Shown piece by piece: positions 11,584 to 24,100 of a stretch of 64,000 nucleotides of DNA; within the stretch, counting starts at the first letter, position 1; each line of letters begins with the position of its first letter. Under the pieces are notes generated by a model. The model ran no database searches and was not told the origin of the DNA. It saw only the letters and a program-made list of their open reading frames with translations. Origin of the DNA: Hydractinia symbiolongicarpus (lineage: Eukaryota > Cnidaria > Hydrozoa > Anthoathecata > Hydractiniidae); the NCBI RefSeq assembly GCF_029227915.1, contig NC_079881.1, positions 24,839,501-24,903,500 of the forward strand, given 5' to 3'. The translations under genes and the position numbers were made by a program.

Positions 11584-13407
11584 ATGAGACTTGTAGTTTT
11601 CAAAAATGATTTCGTTATTGATGAGACGCTGAATAAAGGGAGTTTAATCGCCGGCAAACGAAAACCCGCGATTTCCCGTAAATCCCTGGCTTGGCCGTAT
11701 AGTCGAATGTATACAAAAAAAATACCCAGGGAGTACACTCATTACCTGAACGATTTTTTAAATTATTTCTTCACCACTAAAACGCATGAGACTTGTAGTT
11801 TTCAAAATTGATTTCATTTTTGATGAGACGCTGAATAAAAGAAGTTTAATCGGCGGCAAACGAAAGCCCGAGATTTCCCGTAAATCCCGGGCTTGGCCCG
11901 CATAGTCGAATGTATACAAAGAAAGTACCCAGGGAGTAAACTCATTTCCCGAACGATTTTTTAAATTATTTTTTCACCAGTAAGACGCATGAGACTTGTA
12001 GTTTTCAGAAATGATTTCATTTTTGATGAGACGCTGAATAAAAGGAGTTTAATCGCCGGCTAACGAAAAACCGCGATTTTCCGTATATCACGGACTCGGC
12101 CCGTACAGTGAAAAGTATACAAAGAAAGTACCCAGGGAGTAAACTCATTTCCCAAACGAGTCTTTAAATTGTTTTTTCACCACTAAAACGCATGAGACTT
12201 GTAGTTTTCAAAAATGATTTCATTTTTGATGAGACGCTGAATAAAAGAGGTTTAATCGCCGGCAAACGAAAACCCGCGAATTCCCGTATATCCTGGAATC
12301 GGCCCGTATAGTCGAATGTATACAAAGAAAGTAAACTGGGAGTAAACTCATTTTCCGAACGATTTTTTAAATTAATTTTTTACCACTAAAACGCATAAGA
12401 CTTGTAGTTTTCAAAAACGATTTCATTTTTGATAAGACGCTGAATAAAAGGAGTTTAATCGCCGGCAAACGAAAACCCGCAATTTGCCGTAAATCCCGGA
12501 CTCGGCCCGTATAGTCAAAAGTATACAAAGAAAGTACCCAGGGAGTAAACTCACTTCCCGAACGATTCTTTAAATTATTTTTTCACCACTAAAACGCATG
12601 AGACTTGTAGTTTTTAAAAATGATTTCATTCTTGATGAGACGCTGAATAAAAGGAGTTTAATCGGCGGCAAACGAAATCCCGCGATTTTCCGTATATCAC
12701 GGCCTCGGCCCGTACAGTGAAAAATATACAAAGAAAGTACCCAGGGAGTTAAGTCATTTGCCGAACGATTTTTTGAATTATTTCTTCACCACTAAAACGC
12801 ATGAGACTTGTAGTTTCCAAAAATGATTTCATTTTTGATGAGACGCACAATAAAAGGAGTTTAATCGCCGGCAAACGAAAACCCGCGATTTGCCGTAAAT
12901 CCCGGGCTTGACCCGTATAGTGAAATGTATTCAAAGAAAGTAAACTGGGAGTAAACTCATTTCCCGATCGATTTTTTAAATTATTTTTTACCACTAAAAC
13001 GCATAAGACTTGTAGTTTTCAAAAATGATTTCATTTTTGATGAGACGCTGAATAAAAGGAGTTTAATCTCCGGCAAACGAAAACCCGCGATTTCCCGTAA
13101 ATCCCGGACCCGGCCCGTATAGTCAAAACTATACAGAGAATGTACGCAGGGAGTAAACTCATTTCCCGAACGATTCTTTAAATTATATTTTCACCACTAA
13201 AACGCATGAGACTTGTACTTTTCAAAAATGATTTCATTTTTGATGAGACGCTGAATAAAAGAAGTTTAATCGCCGGCAAACGAAAACCCGCGATTTCCCG
13301 TAAATCCCGGGCTTGGCCCGTATAGTCGAATGTATACAAAGAAAGTACCCAGGGAGTAAACTCATTTCCCGAACGATTTTTTAAATTATTTTTCACCACT
13401 AAGACGC
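11584..13407 (+). repeat. Canonical nonamer higher-order repeat, copy 2
   Basis: The same nine-class order follows directly in 1824 bp, but with F (gaggttt, gcgaattcccg) and G (gataagacgc, gcaatttgccg). The sister copies therefore differ by two linked monomer variants, which makes F/G against F'/G' useful for tracing which copies were duplicated later. E here carries atcggcggc instead of atcgccggc. Confidence 0.85.
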
Positions 13408-15029
13408 ATGAGACTTGTAGTTTTCAAAAATGATTTCGTTATTGATGAGACGCTGAATAAAGGGAGTTTAATCGCCGGCAAACGAAAACCCGCGATTTCC
13501 CGTAAATCCCTGGCTTAGCCGTATAGTCGAATTTATAAAAAAAAATACCCAGGGAGTACACTCATTACCCGAACGATTTTTTAAATTATTTCTTCACCAC
13601 TAAAACGCATGAGACTTGTAGTTTTCAAAATTGATTTCATTTTTGATGAGACGCTGAATAAAAGAAGTTTAATCGGCGGCAAACGAAAGCCCGAGATTTC
13701 CCGTAAATCCCGGGCTTGGCCCGCATAGTCGAATGTATACAAAGAAAGTACCCAGGGAGTAAACTCATTTCCCGAACGATTTTTTAAATTATTTTTTCAC
13801 CAGTAAGACGCATGAGACTTGTAGTTTTCAGAAATGATTTCATTTTTGATGAGACGCTGAATAAAAGGAGTTTAATCGCCGGCTAACGAAAAACCGCGAT
13901 TTTCCGTATATCACGGACTCGGCCCGTACAGTGAAAAGTATACAAAGAAAGTACCCAGGGAGTAAACTCATTTCCCAAACGATTCTTTAAATTATTTTTT
14001 CACCACTAAAACGCATGAGACTTGTAGTTCTCAAAAATGATTTCATTTTTGATGAGACGCTGAATAAAAGAAGTTTAATCGCCGGCAAACGAAAACCCGC
14101 GATTTCCCGTATATCCTGGAATCGGCCCGTATAGTCGAATGTATACAAAGAAAGTAAACTGGGAGTAAACTCATTTTCCGAACGATTTTTTAAATTAATT
14201 TTTTACCACTAAAACGCAATAAGACTTGTAGTTTTCAAAAACGATTTCATTTTTGATGAGACGCTGAATAAAAGGAGTTTAACGCCGGCAAACGAAAACC
14301 CGCAATTTCCCGTAAATCCCGGACTCGGCCCGTATAGTCAAAAGTATACAAAGAAAGTACCCAGGGAGTAAACTCACTTCCCGAACGATTCTTTAAATTA
14401 TTTTTTCACCACTAAAACGCATGAGACTTGTAGTTTTTAAAAATGATTTCATTCTTGATGAGACGCTGAATAAAAGGAGTTTAATCGCCGGCAAACGAAA
14501 TCCCGCGATTTTCCGTATATCACGGCCTCGGCCCGTACAGTGAAAAGTATACAAAGAAAGTACCCAGGGAGTAAACTCATTTGCCGAACGATTTTTTGAA
14601 TTATTTCTTCACCACTAAAACGCATGAGACTTGTAGTTTCCAAAAATGATTTCATTTTTGATGAGACGCACAATAAAAGGAGTTTAATCGCCGGCAAACG
14701 AAAACCCGCGATTTACCGTAAATCCCCGGCTTGACCCGTATAGTGAAATGTATTCAAAGAAAGTAAACTGGGAGTAAACTCATTTCCCGATCGATTTTTT
14801 AAATTAATTTTTTACCACTAAAACGCATAAGACTTGTAGTTTTCAAAAATGATTTCATTTTTGATGAGACGCTGAATAAAAGGAGTTTAATCTCCGGCAA
14901 ACGAAAACCCGCGATTTCCCGTAAATCCCGGCCCCGGCCCGTATAGTCAAAAGTATACAGAAAATGTACGCAGGGAGTAAACTCATTTCCCGAACGATTC
15001 TTTAAATTATATTTTCACCACTAAAACGC

Positions 15030-15231
15030 ATGAGACTTGTACTTTTCAAAAATGATTTCATTTTTGATGAGACGCTGAATAAAAGAAGTTTAATCGCCGG
15101 CAAACGAAAACCCGCGATTTGCCGTAAATCCCGGGCTTGACCCGTATAGTGAAATGTATTCAAAGAAAGTAAACTGGGAGTAAACTCATTTCCCGATCGA
15201 TTTTTTAAATTATTTTTTACCACTAAAACGC
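15030..15231 (+). repeat. Hybrid monomer I/D
   Basis: The unit starts with cttgtacttttc and gaagtttaatcgcc (class I) and ends with atttgccg, gggcttgaccc, gtattcaaag and ccgatcg (class D). It is followed by an ordinary H at 15232. The same hybrid recurs at about 24322-24523 in the displaced copy, so it predates that copying event. Confidence 0.75.
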
Positions 15232-15434
15232 ATAAGACTTGTAGTTTTCAAAAATGATTTCATTTTTGATGAGACGCTGAATAAAAGGAGTTTAATCTCC
15301 GGCAAACGAAAACCCGCGATTTCCCGTAAATCCCGGACCCGGCCCGTATAGTCAAAACTATACAGAGAATGTACGCAGGGAGTAAACTCATTTCCCGAAC
15401 GATTCTTTAAATTATATTTTCACCACTAAAACGC

Positions 15435-15637
15435 ATGAGACTTGTACTTTTCAAAAATGATTTCATTTTTGATGAGACGCTGAATAAAAGGAGTTTAATC
15501 GCCGGCTAACGAAAAACCGCGATTTTCCGTATATCACGGACTCGGCCCGTACAGTGAAAAGTATACAAAGAAAGTACCCAGGGAGTAAACTCATTTCCCA
15601 AACGATTCTTTAAATTATTTTTTCACCACTAAAACGC
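15435..15637 (+). repeat. Hybrid monomer I/C
   Basis: The class I front (cttgtacttttc) joins a class C rear (ggctaacgaaaaacc, tatatcacggactc, gtacagtg). It is followed by F' at 15638, the normal successor of C. The same hybrid lies near 24727 in the displaced copy. Confidence 0.75.
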
Positions 15638-17261
15638 ATGAGACTTGTAGTTCACAAAAATGATTTCATTTTTGATGAGACGCTGAATAAAAGAAGTTTA
15701 ATCGCCGGCAAACGAAAACCCGCGATTTCCCGTATATCCTGGAATCGGCCCGTATAGTCGAATGTATACAAAGAAAGTAAACTGGGAGTAAACTCATTTT
15801 CCGAACGATTTTTTAAATTAATTTTTTACCACTAAAACGCAATAAGACTTGTAGTTTTCAAAAACGATTTCATTTTTGATGAGACGCTGAATAAAAGGAG
15901 TTTAATCGCCGGCAAACGAAAACCCGCAATTTCCCGTAAATCCCGGACTCGGCCCGTATAGTCAAAAGTATACAAAGAAAGTACCCAGGGAGTAAACTCA
16001 CTTCCCGAACGATTCTTTAAATTATTTTTTCACCACTAAAACGCATGAGACTTGTAGTTCTTAAAAATGATTTCATTCTTGATGAGACGCTGAATAAAAG
16101 GAGTTTAATCGCCGGCAAACGAAATCCCGCGATTTTCCGTATATCACGGCCTCGGCCCGTACAGTGAAAGGTATACAAAGAAAGTACCCGGGGAGTAAAC
16201 TCATTTGCCGAACGATTTTTTGAATTATTTCTTCACCACTAAAACGCATGAGACTTGTAGTTTCCAAAAATGATTTCATTTTTGATGAGACGCACAATAA
16301 AAGGAGTTTAATCGCCGGCAAACGAAAACCCGCGATTTACCGTAAATCCCGGGCTTGACCCGTATAGTGAAATGTATTCAAAGAAAGTAAACTGGGAGTA
16401 AACTCATTTCCCGATCGATTTTTTAAATTAATTTTTTACCACTAAAACGCATAAGACTTGTAGTTTTCAAAAATGATTTCATTTTTGATGAGACGCTGAA
16501 TAAAAGGAGTTTAATCTCCGGCAAACGAAAACCCGCGATTTCCCGTAAATCCCGGACCCGGCCCGTATAGTCAAAAGTATACAGAAAATGTACGCAGGGA
16601 GTAAACTCATTTCCCGAATGATTCTTTAAATTATATTTTCACCACTAAAACGCATGAGACTTGTACTTTTCAAAAATGATTTCATTTTTGATGAGACGCT
16701 GAATAAAAGAAGTTTAATCGCCGGCAAACGAAAACCCGCGATTTCCTGTAAATCCCGGGCTTGGCCCGTATAGTCGAATGTATACAAAGAAAGTACCCAG
16801 GGAGTAAACTCATTTCCCGAACGATTTTTTAAATTATTTTTTCACCACTAAGACGCATGAGACTTGTAGTTTTTAAAAATGATTTCGTTATTGATGAGAC
16901 GCTGAATAAAGGGAGTTTAATCGCCGGCAAACGAAAACCCGCGATTTCCCGTAAATCCCTGGCTTGGCCGTATAGTCGAATGTATACAAAAAAAATACCC
17001 AGGGAGTACACTCATTACCCGAACGATTTTTTAAATTATTTCTTCACCACTAAAACGCATGAGACTTGTAGTTTTCAAAATTGATTTCATTTTTGATGAG
17101 ACGCTGAATAAAAGAAGTTTAATCGGCGGCAAACGAAAACCCGAGATTTCCCGTAAATCCCGGGCTTGGCCCGCATAGTCGAATGTATACAAAGAAAGTA
17201 CCCAGGGAGTAAACTCATTTCCCGAACGATTTTTTAAATTATTTTTTCACCACTAAGACGC

Positions 17262-18883
17262 ATGAGACTTGTAGTTTTCAAAAATGATTTCATTTTTTAT
17301 GAGACGCTGAATAAAAGGAGTCTAATCGCCGGCAAACGAAAACCCTCGATTTTCCATAAATCCCGGACTCGGCCCGTATAGTCAAAAGTATACAAAGAAA
17401 GTACCCAGGGAGTAAACTCATTTCCCGACGATTTTTTAAATTATTTTTCACCACTGGAACGCATGAGACTTGTAGTTTTCAAAAATGATTTCGTTATTGA
17501 TGAGACGCTAAATAAAAGGAGTTTAATCGCCGGCAAACGAAAACCCGCGATTTCCCGTAAATCCCGGCCTTGACCCGTATAGTCGAATGTATACAAAGAA
17601 AGTAAACTGGGAGTAAACTCATTTCCCGAACGATTTTTTAAATTATTTTTTCACTACTAAAATGCATGAGACTTGTAGTTTTCAAAAATGATTTCGTTTT
17701 TGATGAGACGCTGAATAAAAGGAGTTTAATCGCCGGCAAACAAAAACCCGCGATTTGCCGTAAATCCCGGGCTTTACCCGTATAGTCAAATGTATACAAA
17801 GAAAGTAAACTGGGAGTAAACTCATTTCTTGAACGATTTTTTAAATTATTATTTCACCACTAAAACGCATGAGACTTGTAGTTTTCAAAAATGATTTCAT
17901 TTTTGATGAGACGCTGAATAAAAGGAGTTTAATCGCCGGCAAACAAAAACCCGCGATTTGCCGTAAATCCCGGGCTTGACCCGTATAGTCAAATGTATAC
18001 AAAGAAAGTAAACTGGGAGTAAACTCATTTCTTGAACGATTTTTTAAATTATTTTTTCACCACTAAAACGCATGAGACTTGTAGTTTTCAAAAATGATTT
18101 CATTTTTGATGAGACGCTGATTAAAAGGAGTTTAATCTCCGGCAAACGAAAACCCGTGATTTCCCGTAAATCCTGGACCCGGCCGGTATAGTCAAAAGTA
18201 TACAAAGAACGTACGCAGGGAGTAAACTCATTTCCCGAACGATTCTTTAAATTATATTTTCACCACTAAAACGCATGAGACTTGTACTTTTCAAAAATGA
18301 TTTCATTTTTTATGAGACGCTGAATAAAAGGAGTTTAATCGCCGGCAAACGAAAACCCGCGATTTCCCGTAAATCCCGGACTCGGCCCGTATAGTCAAAA
18401 GTATACAAAGAAAGTACCCAGGGAGTAAACTCATTTCCCAAACGATTCTTTAAATTATTTTTTCACCACTAAAACGCATGAGACTTGTAGTTCTCAAAAA
18501 TGATTTCATTTTTGATGAGACGCTGAATAAAAGAAGTTTAATCGCCGGCAAACGAAAACCCGCGATTTCCCGTATATCCTGGAATCGGCCCGTATAGTCG
18601 AATGTATACAAAGAAAGTAAACTGGGAGTAAACTCATTTTCCGAACGATTTTTTAAATTAATTTTTTACCACTAAAACACATAAGACTTGTAGTTTTCAA
18701 AAACGATTTCATTTTTGATGAGACGCTGAATAAAAGGAGTTTAATCGCCGGCAAACGAAAACCCGCAATTTCCCGTAAATCCCGGACTCGGCCCGTATAG
18801 TCAAAAGTATACAAAGAAAGTACCCAGGGAGTAAACTCACTTCCCGAACGATTCTTTAAATTATTTTTTCACCACTAAAACGC
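17262..18883 (+). repeat. 8-mer J-K-L-M-H'-I''-F'-G', copy 1 (1622 bp)
   Basis: This is a different higher-order unit from the nonamer. Its first half brings in J (ttttttatgag, agtctaatc, aaaccctcg), K (ctggaacgcatgag, cgctaaataaaagg), and L and M (ggcaaacaaaaaccc, catttcttgaacg). Its second half has H'-, I''-, F'- and G'-type units related to the nonamer classes. Every feature returns 1622 bp (8 monomers) downstream. No gene is present. Confidence 0.85.
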
Positions 18884-20505
18884 ATGAGACTTGTAGTTTT
18901 TAAAAATGATTTCATTTTTTATGAGACGCTGAATAAAAGGAGTCTAATCGCCGGCAAACGAAAACCCTCGATTTTCCATAAATCCCGGACTCGGCCCGTA
19001 TAGTCAAAAGTATACAAAGAAAGTACCCAGGGAGTAAACTCATTTCCCGACGATTTTTTAAATTATTTTTCACCACTGGAACGCATGAGACTTGTAGTTT
19101 TCAAAAATGATTTCGTTATTGATGAGACGCTAAATAAAAGGAGTTTAATCGCCGGCAAACGAAAACCCGCGATTTCCCGTAAATCCCGGCCTTGACCCGT
19201 ATAGTCGAATGTATACAAAGAAAGTAAACTGGGAGTAAACTCATTTCCCGAACGATTTTTTAAATTATTTTTTCACTACTAAAATGCATGAGACTTGTAG
19301 TTTTCAAAAATGATTTCGTTTTTGATGAGACGCTGAATAAAAGGAGTTTAATCGCCGGCAAACAAAAACCCGCGATTTGCCGTAAATCCCGGGCTTTACC
19401 CGTATAGTCAAATGTATACAAAGAAAGTAAACTGGGAGTAAACTCATTTCTTGAACGATTTTTTAAATTATTATTTCACCACTAAAACGCATGAGACTTG
19501 TAGTTTTCAAAAATGATTTCATTTTTGATGAGACGCTGAATAAAAGGAGTTTAATCGCCGGCAAACAAAAACCCGCGATTTGCCGTAAATCCCGGGCTTG
19601 ACCCGTATAGTCAAATGTATACAAAGAAAGTAAACTGGGAGTAAACTCATTTCTTGAACGATTTTTTAAATTATTTTTTCACCACTAAAACGCATGAGAC
19701 TTGTAGTTTTCAAAAATGATTTCATTTTTGATGAGACGCTGAATAAAAGGAGTTTAATCTCCGGCAAACGAAAACCCGTGAATTCCCGTAAATCCTGGAC
19801 CCGGCCGGTATAGTCAAAAGTATACAAAGAACGTACGCAGGGAGTAAACTCATTTCCCGAACGATTCTTTAAATTATATTTTCACCACTAAAACGCATGA
19901 GACTTGTACTTTTCAAAAATGATTTCATTTTTTATGAGACGCTGAATAAAAGGAGTTTAATCGCCGGCAAACGAAAACCCGCGATTTCCCGTAAATCCCG
20001 GACTCGGCCCGTATAGTCAAAAGTATACAAAGAAAGTACCCAGGGAGTAAACTCATTTCCCAAACGATTCTTTAAATTATTTTTTCACCACTAAAACGCA
20101 TGAGACTTGTAGTTCTCAAAAATGATTTCATTTTTGATGAGACGCTGAATAAAAGAAGTTTAATCGCCGGCAAACGAAAACCCGCGATTTCCCGTATATC
20201 CTGGAATCGGCCCGTATAGTCGAATGTATAAAAAGAAAGTAAACTGGGAGTAAACTCATTTTCCGAACGATTTTTTAAATTAATTTTTTACCACTAAAAC
20301 ACATAAGACTTGTAGTTTTCAAAAACGATTTCATTTTTGATGAGACGCTGAATAAAAGGAGTTTAATCGCCGGCAAACGAAAACCCGCAATTTCCCGTAA
20401 ATCCCGGACTCGGCCCGTATAGTCAAAAGTATACAAAGAAAGTACCCAGGGAGTAAACTCACTTCCCGAACGATTCTTTAAATTATTTTTTCACCACTAA
20501 AACGC
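18884..20505 (+). repeat. 8-mer J-K-L-M-H'-I''-F'-G', copy 2 (1622 bp)
   Basis: This matches 17262-18883 with an offset of exactly 1622 bp; agtctaatc is at 17320/18942 and ctggaacg at 17454/19076. The first unit is a hybrid that begins with the class E front (gtttttaaaaatg) and becomes J about 30 bases in, marking the crossover. Differences from copy 1 are few, for example cgtgaattcccg for cgtgatttcccg near 19790. Confidence 0.85.
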
Positions 20506-21114
20506 ATGAGACTTGTAGTTTTTAAAAATGATTTCATTTTTTATGAGACGCTGAATAAAAGGAGTTTAATCGCCGGCAAACGAAAACCCGCGATTTCCCG
20601 TAAATCCCGGACTCGGCCCGTATAGTCAAAAGTATACAAAGAAAGTACCCAGGGAGTAAACTCATTTCCCAAACGATTCTTTAAATTATTTTTTCACCAC
20701 TAAAACGCATGAGACTTGTAGTTCTCAAAAATGATTTCATTTTTGATGAGACGCTGAATAAAAGAAGTTTAATCGCCGGCAAACGAAAACCCGCGATTTC
20801 CCGTATATCCTGGAATCGGCCCGTATAGTCGAATGTATACAAAGAAAGTAAACTGGGAGTAAACTCATTTTCCGAACGATTTTTTAAATTAATTTTTTAC
20901 CACTAAAACACATAAGACTTTTAGTTTTCAAAAACGATTTCATTTTTGATGAGACGCTGAATAAAAGGAGTTTAATCGCCGGCAAACGAAAACCCGCAAT
21001 TTCCCGTAAATCCCGGACTCGGCCCGTATAGTCAAAAGTATACAAAGAAAGTACCCAGGGAGTAAACTCACTTCCCGAACGATTCTTTAAATTATTTTTT
21101 CACCACTAAAACGC
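20506..21114 (+). repeat. Three-monomer bridge (E/I'' hybrid, F', G')
   Basis: The unit at 20506 again has the class E front followed by ttttttatgag, but continues as I'' (cgcgatttcccg, ggactcgg). It skips J-K-L-M-H' and goes straight to F' and G'. It looks like a truncated third copy of the 8-mer before the array returns to the nonamer series at 21115. No gene is present. Confidence 0.7.
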
Positions 21115-24100
21115 ATGAGACTTGTAGTTTTTAAAAATGATTTCATTCTTGATGAGACGCTGAATAAAAGGAGTTTAATCGCCGGCAAACGAAATCCCGC
21201 GATTTTCCGTATATCACGGCCTCGGCCCGTACAGTGAAAAGTATACAAAGAAAGTACCCAGGGAGTAAACTCATTTGCCGAACGATTTTTTGAATTATTT
21301 CTTCACCACTAAAACGCATGAGACTTGTAGTTTCCAAAAATGATTTCATTTTTGATGAGACGCACAATAAAAGGAGTTTAATCGCCGGCAAACGAAAACC
21401 CGCGATTTGCCGTAAATCCCGGGCTTGACCCGTATAGTGAAATGTATTCAAAGAAAGTAAACTGGGAGTAAACTCATTTCCCGATCGATTTTTTAAATTA
21501 ATTTTTTACCACTAAAACGCATAAGACTTGTAGTTTTCAAAAATGATTTCATTTTTGATGAGACGCTGAATAAAAGGAGTTTAATCTCCGGCAAACGAAA
21601 ACCCGCGATTTCCCGTAAATCCCGGACCCGGCCCGTATAGTCAAAAGTATACAGAAAATGTACGCAGGGAGTAAGCTCATTTTCCGAACGATTCTTTAAA
21701 TTATATTTTCACCACTAAAACGCATGAGACTTGTACTTTTCAAAAATGATTTCATTTTTGATGAGACGCTGAATAAAAGAAGTTTAATCGCCGGCAAACG
21801 AAAACCCGCGATTTCCCGTAAATCCCGGGCTTGGCCCGTATAGTCGAATGTATACAAAGAAAGTACCCAGGGAGTAAACTCATTTCCCGAACGATTTTTT
21901 AAATTATTTTTTCACCACTAAGACGCATGAGACTTGTAGTTTTCAAAAATGATTTCGTTATTGATGAGACGCTGAATAAAGGGAGTTTAATCGCCGGCAA
22001 ACGAAAACCCGCGATTTCCCGTAAATCCCTGGCTTGGCCGTATAGTCGAATGTATACAAAAAAAATACCCAGGGAGTACACTCATTACCTGAACGATTTT
22101 TTAAATTATTTCTTCACCACTAAAACGCATGAGACTTGTAGTTTTCAAAATTGATTTCATTTTTGATGAGACGCTGAATAAAAGAAGTTTAATCGGCGGC
22201 AAACGAAAGCCCGAGATTTCCCGTAAATCCCGGGCTTGGCCCGCATAGTCGAATGTATACAAAGAAAGTACCCAGGGAGTAAACTCATTTCCCAAACGAT
22301 TCTTTAAATTGTTTTTTCACCACTAAAACGCATGAGACTTGTAGTTTTCAAAAATGATTTCATTTTTGATGAGACGCTGAATAAAAGAGGTTTAATCGCC
22401 GGCAAACGAAAACCCGCGAATTCCCGTATATCCTGGAATCGGCCCGTATAGTCGAATGTATACAAAGAAAGTAAACTGGGAGTAAACTCATTTTCCGAAC
22501 GATTTTTTAAATTAATTTTTTACCACTAAAACGCATAAGACTTGTAGTTTTCAAAAACGATTTCATTTTTGATAAGACGCTGAATAAAAGGAGTTTAATC
22601 GCCGGCAAACGAAAACCCGCAATTTGCCGTAAATCCCGGACTCGGCCCGTATAGTCAAAAGTATACAAAGAAAGTACCCAGGGAGTAAACTCACTTCCCG
22701 AACGATTCTTTAAATTATTTTTTCACCACTAAAACGCATGAGACTTGTAGTTTTTAAAAATGATTTCATTCTTGATGAGACGCTGAATAAAAGGAGTTTA
22801 ATCGCCGGCAAACGAAATCCCGCGATTTTCCGTATATCACGGCCTCGGCCCGTACGGTGAAAAAATACAAAGAAAGTACCCAGGGAGTTAAGTCATTTGC
22901 CGAACGATTTTTTGAATTATTTCTTCACCACTAAAACGCATGAGACTTGTAGTTTCCAAAAATGATTTCATTTTTGATGAGACGCACAATAAAAGGAGTT
23001 TAAGCGACGGCAAACGAAAACCCGCGATTTGCCGTAAATCCCGGGCTTGACCCGTATAGTGAAATGTATTCAAAGAAAGTAAACTGGGAGTAAACTCATT
23101 TTCCGATCGATTTTTTAAATTATTTTTTACCACTAAAACGCATAAGACTTGTAGTTTTCAAAAATTATTTCATTTTTGATGAGACGCTGAATAAAAGGAG
23201 TTTAATCTCCGGCAAACGAAAACCCGCGATTTCCCGTAAATCCCGGACCCGGCCCGTATAGTCAAAACTATACAGAGAATGTAAGCAGGGAGTAAACTCA
23301 TTTCCCGAACGATTCTTTAAATTATATTTTCACCACTAAAACGCATGAGACTTGTACTTTTCAAAAATGATTTCATTTTTGATGAGACGCTGAATAAAAG
23401 AAGTTTAATCGCCGGCAAACGAAAACCCGCGATTTCCCGTAAATCCCGGGCTTGGCCCGTATAGTCGAATGTATACAAAGAAAGTACCCAGGGAGTAAAC
23501 TCATTTCCCGAACGATTTTTTAAATTATTTTTCACCACTAAGACGCATGAGACTTGTAGTTTTCAAAAATGATTTCGTTATTGATGAGACGCTGAATAAA
23601 GGGAGTTTAATCGCCGGCAAACGAAAACCCGCGATTTCCCGTAAATCCCTGGCTTAGCCGTATAGTCGAATTTATAAAAAAAAATACCCAGGGAGTACAC
23701 TCATTACCCGAACGATTTTTTAAATTATTTCTTCACCACTAAAACGCATGAGACTTGTAGTTTTCAAAATTGATTTCATTTTTGATGAGACGCTGAATAA
23801 AAGAAGTTTAATCGGCGGCAAACGAAAGCCCGAGATTTCCCGTAAATCCCGGGCTTGGCCCGCATAGTCGAATGTATACAAAGAAAGTACCCAGGGAGTA
23901 AACTCATTTCCCGAACGATTTTTTAAATTATTTTTTCACCAGTAAGACGCATGAGACTTGTAGTTTTCAGAAATGATTTCATTTTTGATGAGACGCTGAA
24001 TAAAAGGAGTTTAATCGCCGGCTAACGAAAAACCGCGATTTTCCGTATATCACGGACTCGGCCCGTACAGTGAAAAGTATACAAAGAAAGTACCCAGGGA

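Larger units (their letters stand above)
13408..17261 (+). repeat. 19 monomers: nonamer plus 8-mer carrying hybrid units
   Basis: The class order is A-B-C-F'-G'-E-D-H-(I/D)-H-(I/C)-F'-G'-E-D-H-I-A-B. The F'-G'-E-D-H series occurs twice about 1622 bp apart; the measured offset is 1624 because a tc pair is missing near 14282 (tttaacgccggc). Both G' units carry an extra a (gcaataagac, near 14217 and 15840). I/D is at 15030-15231 and I/C at 15435-15637. No gene is present. Confidence 0.75.
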
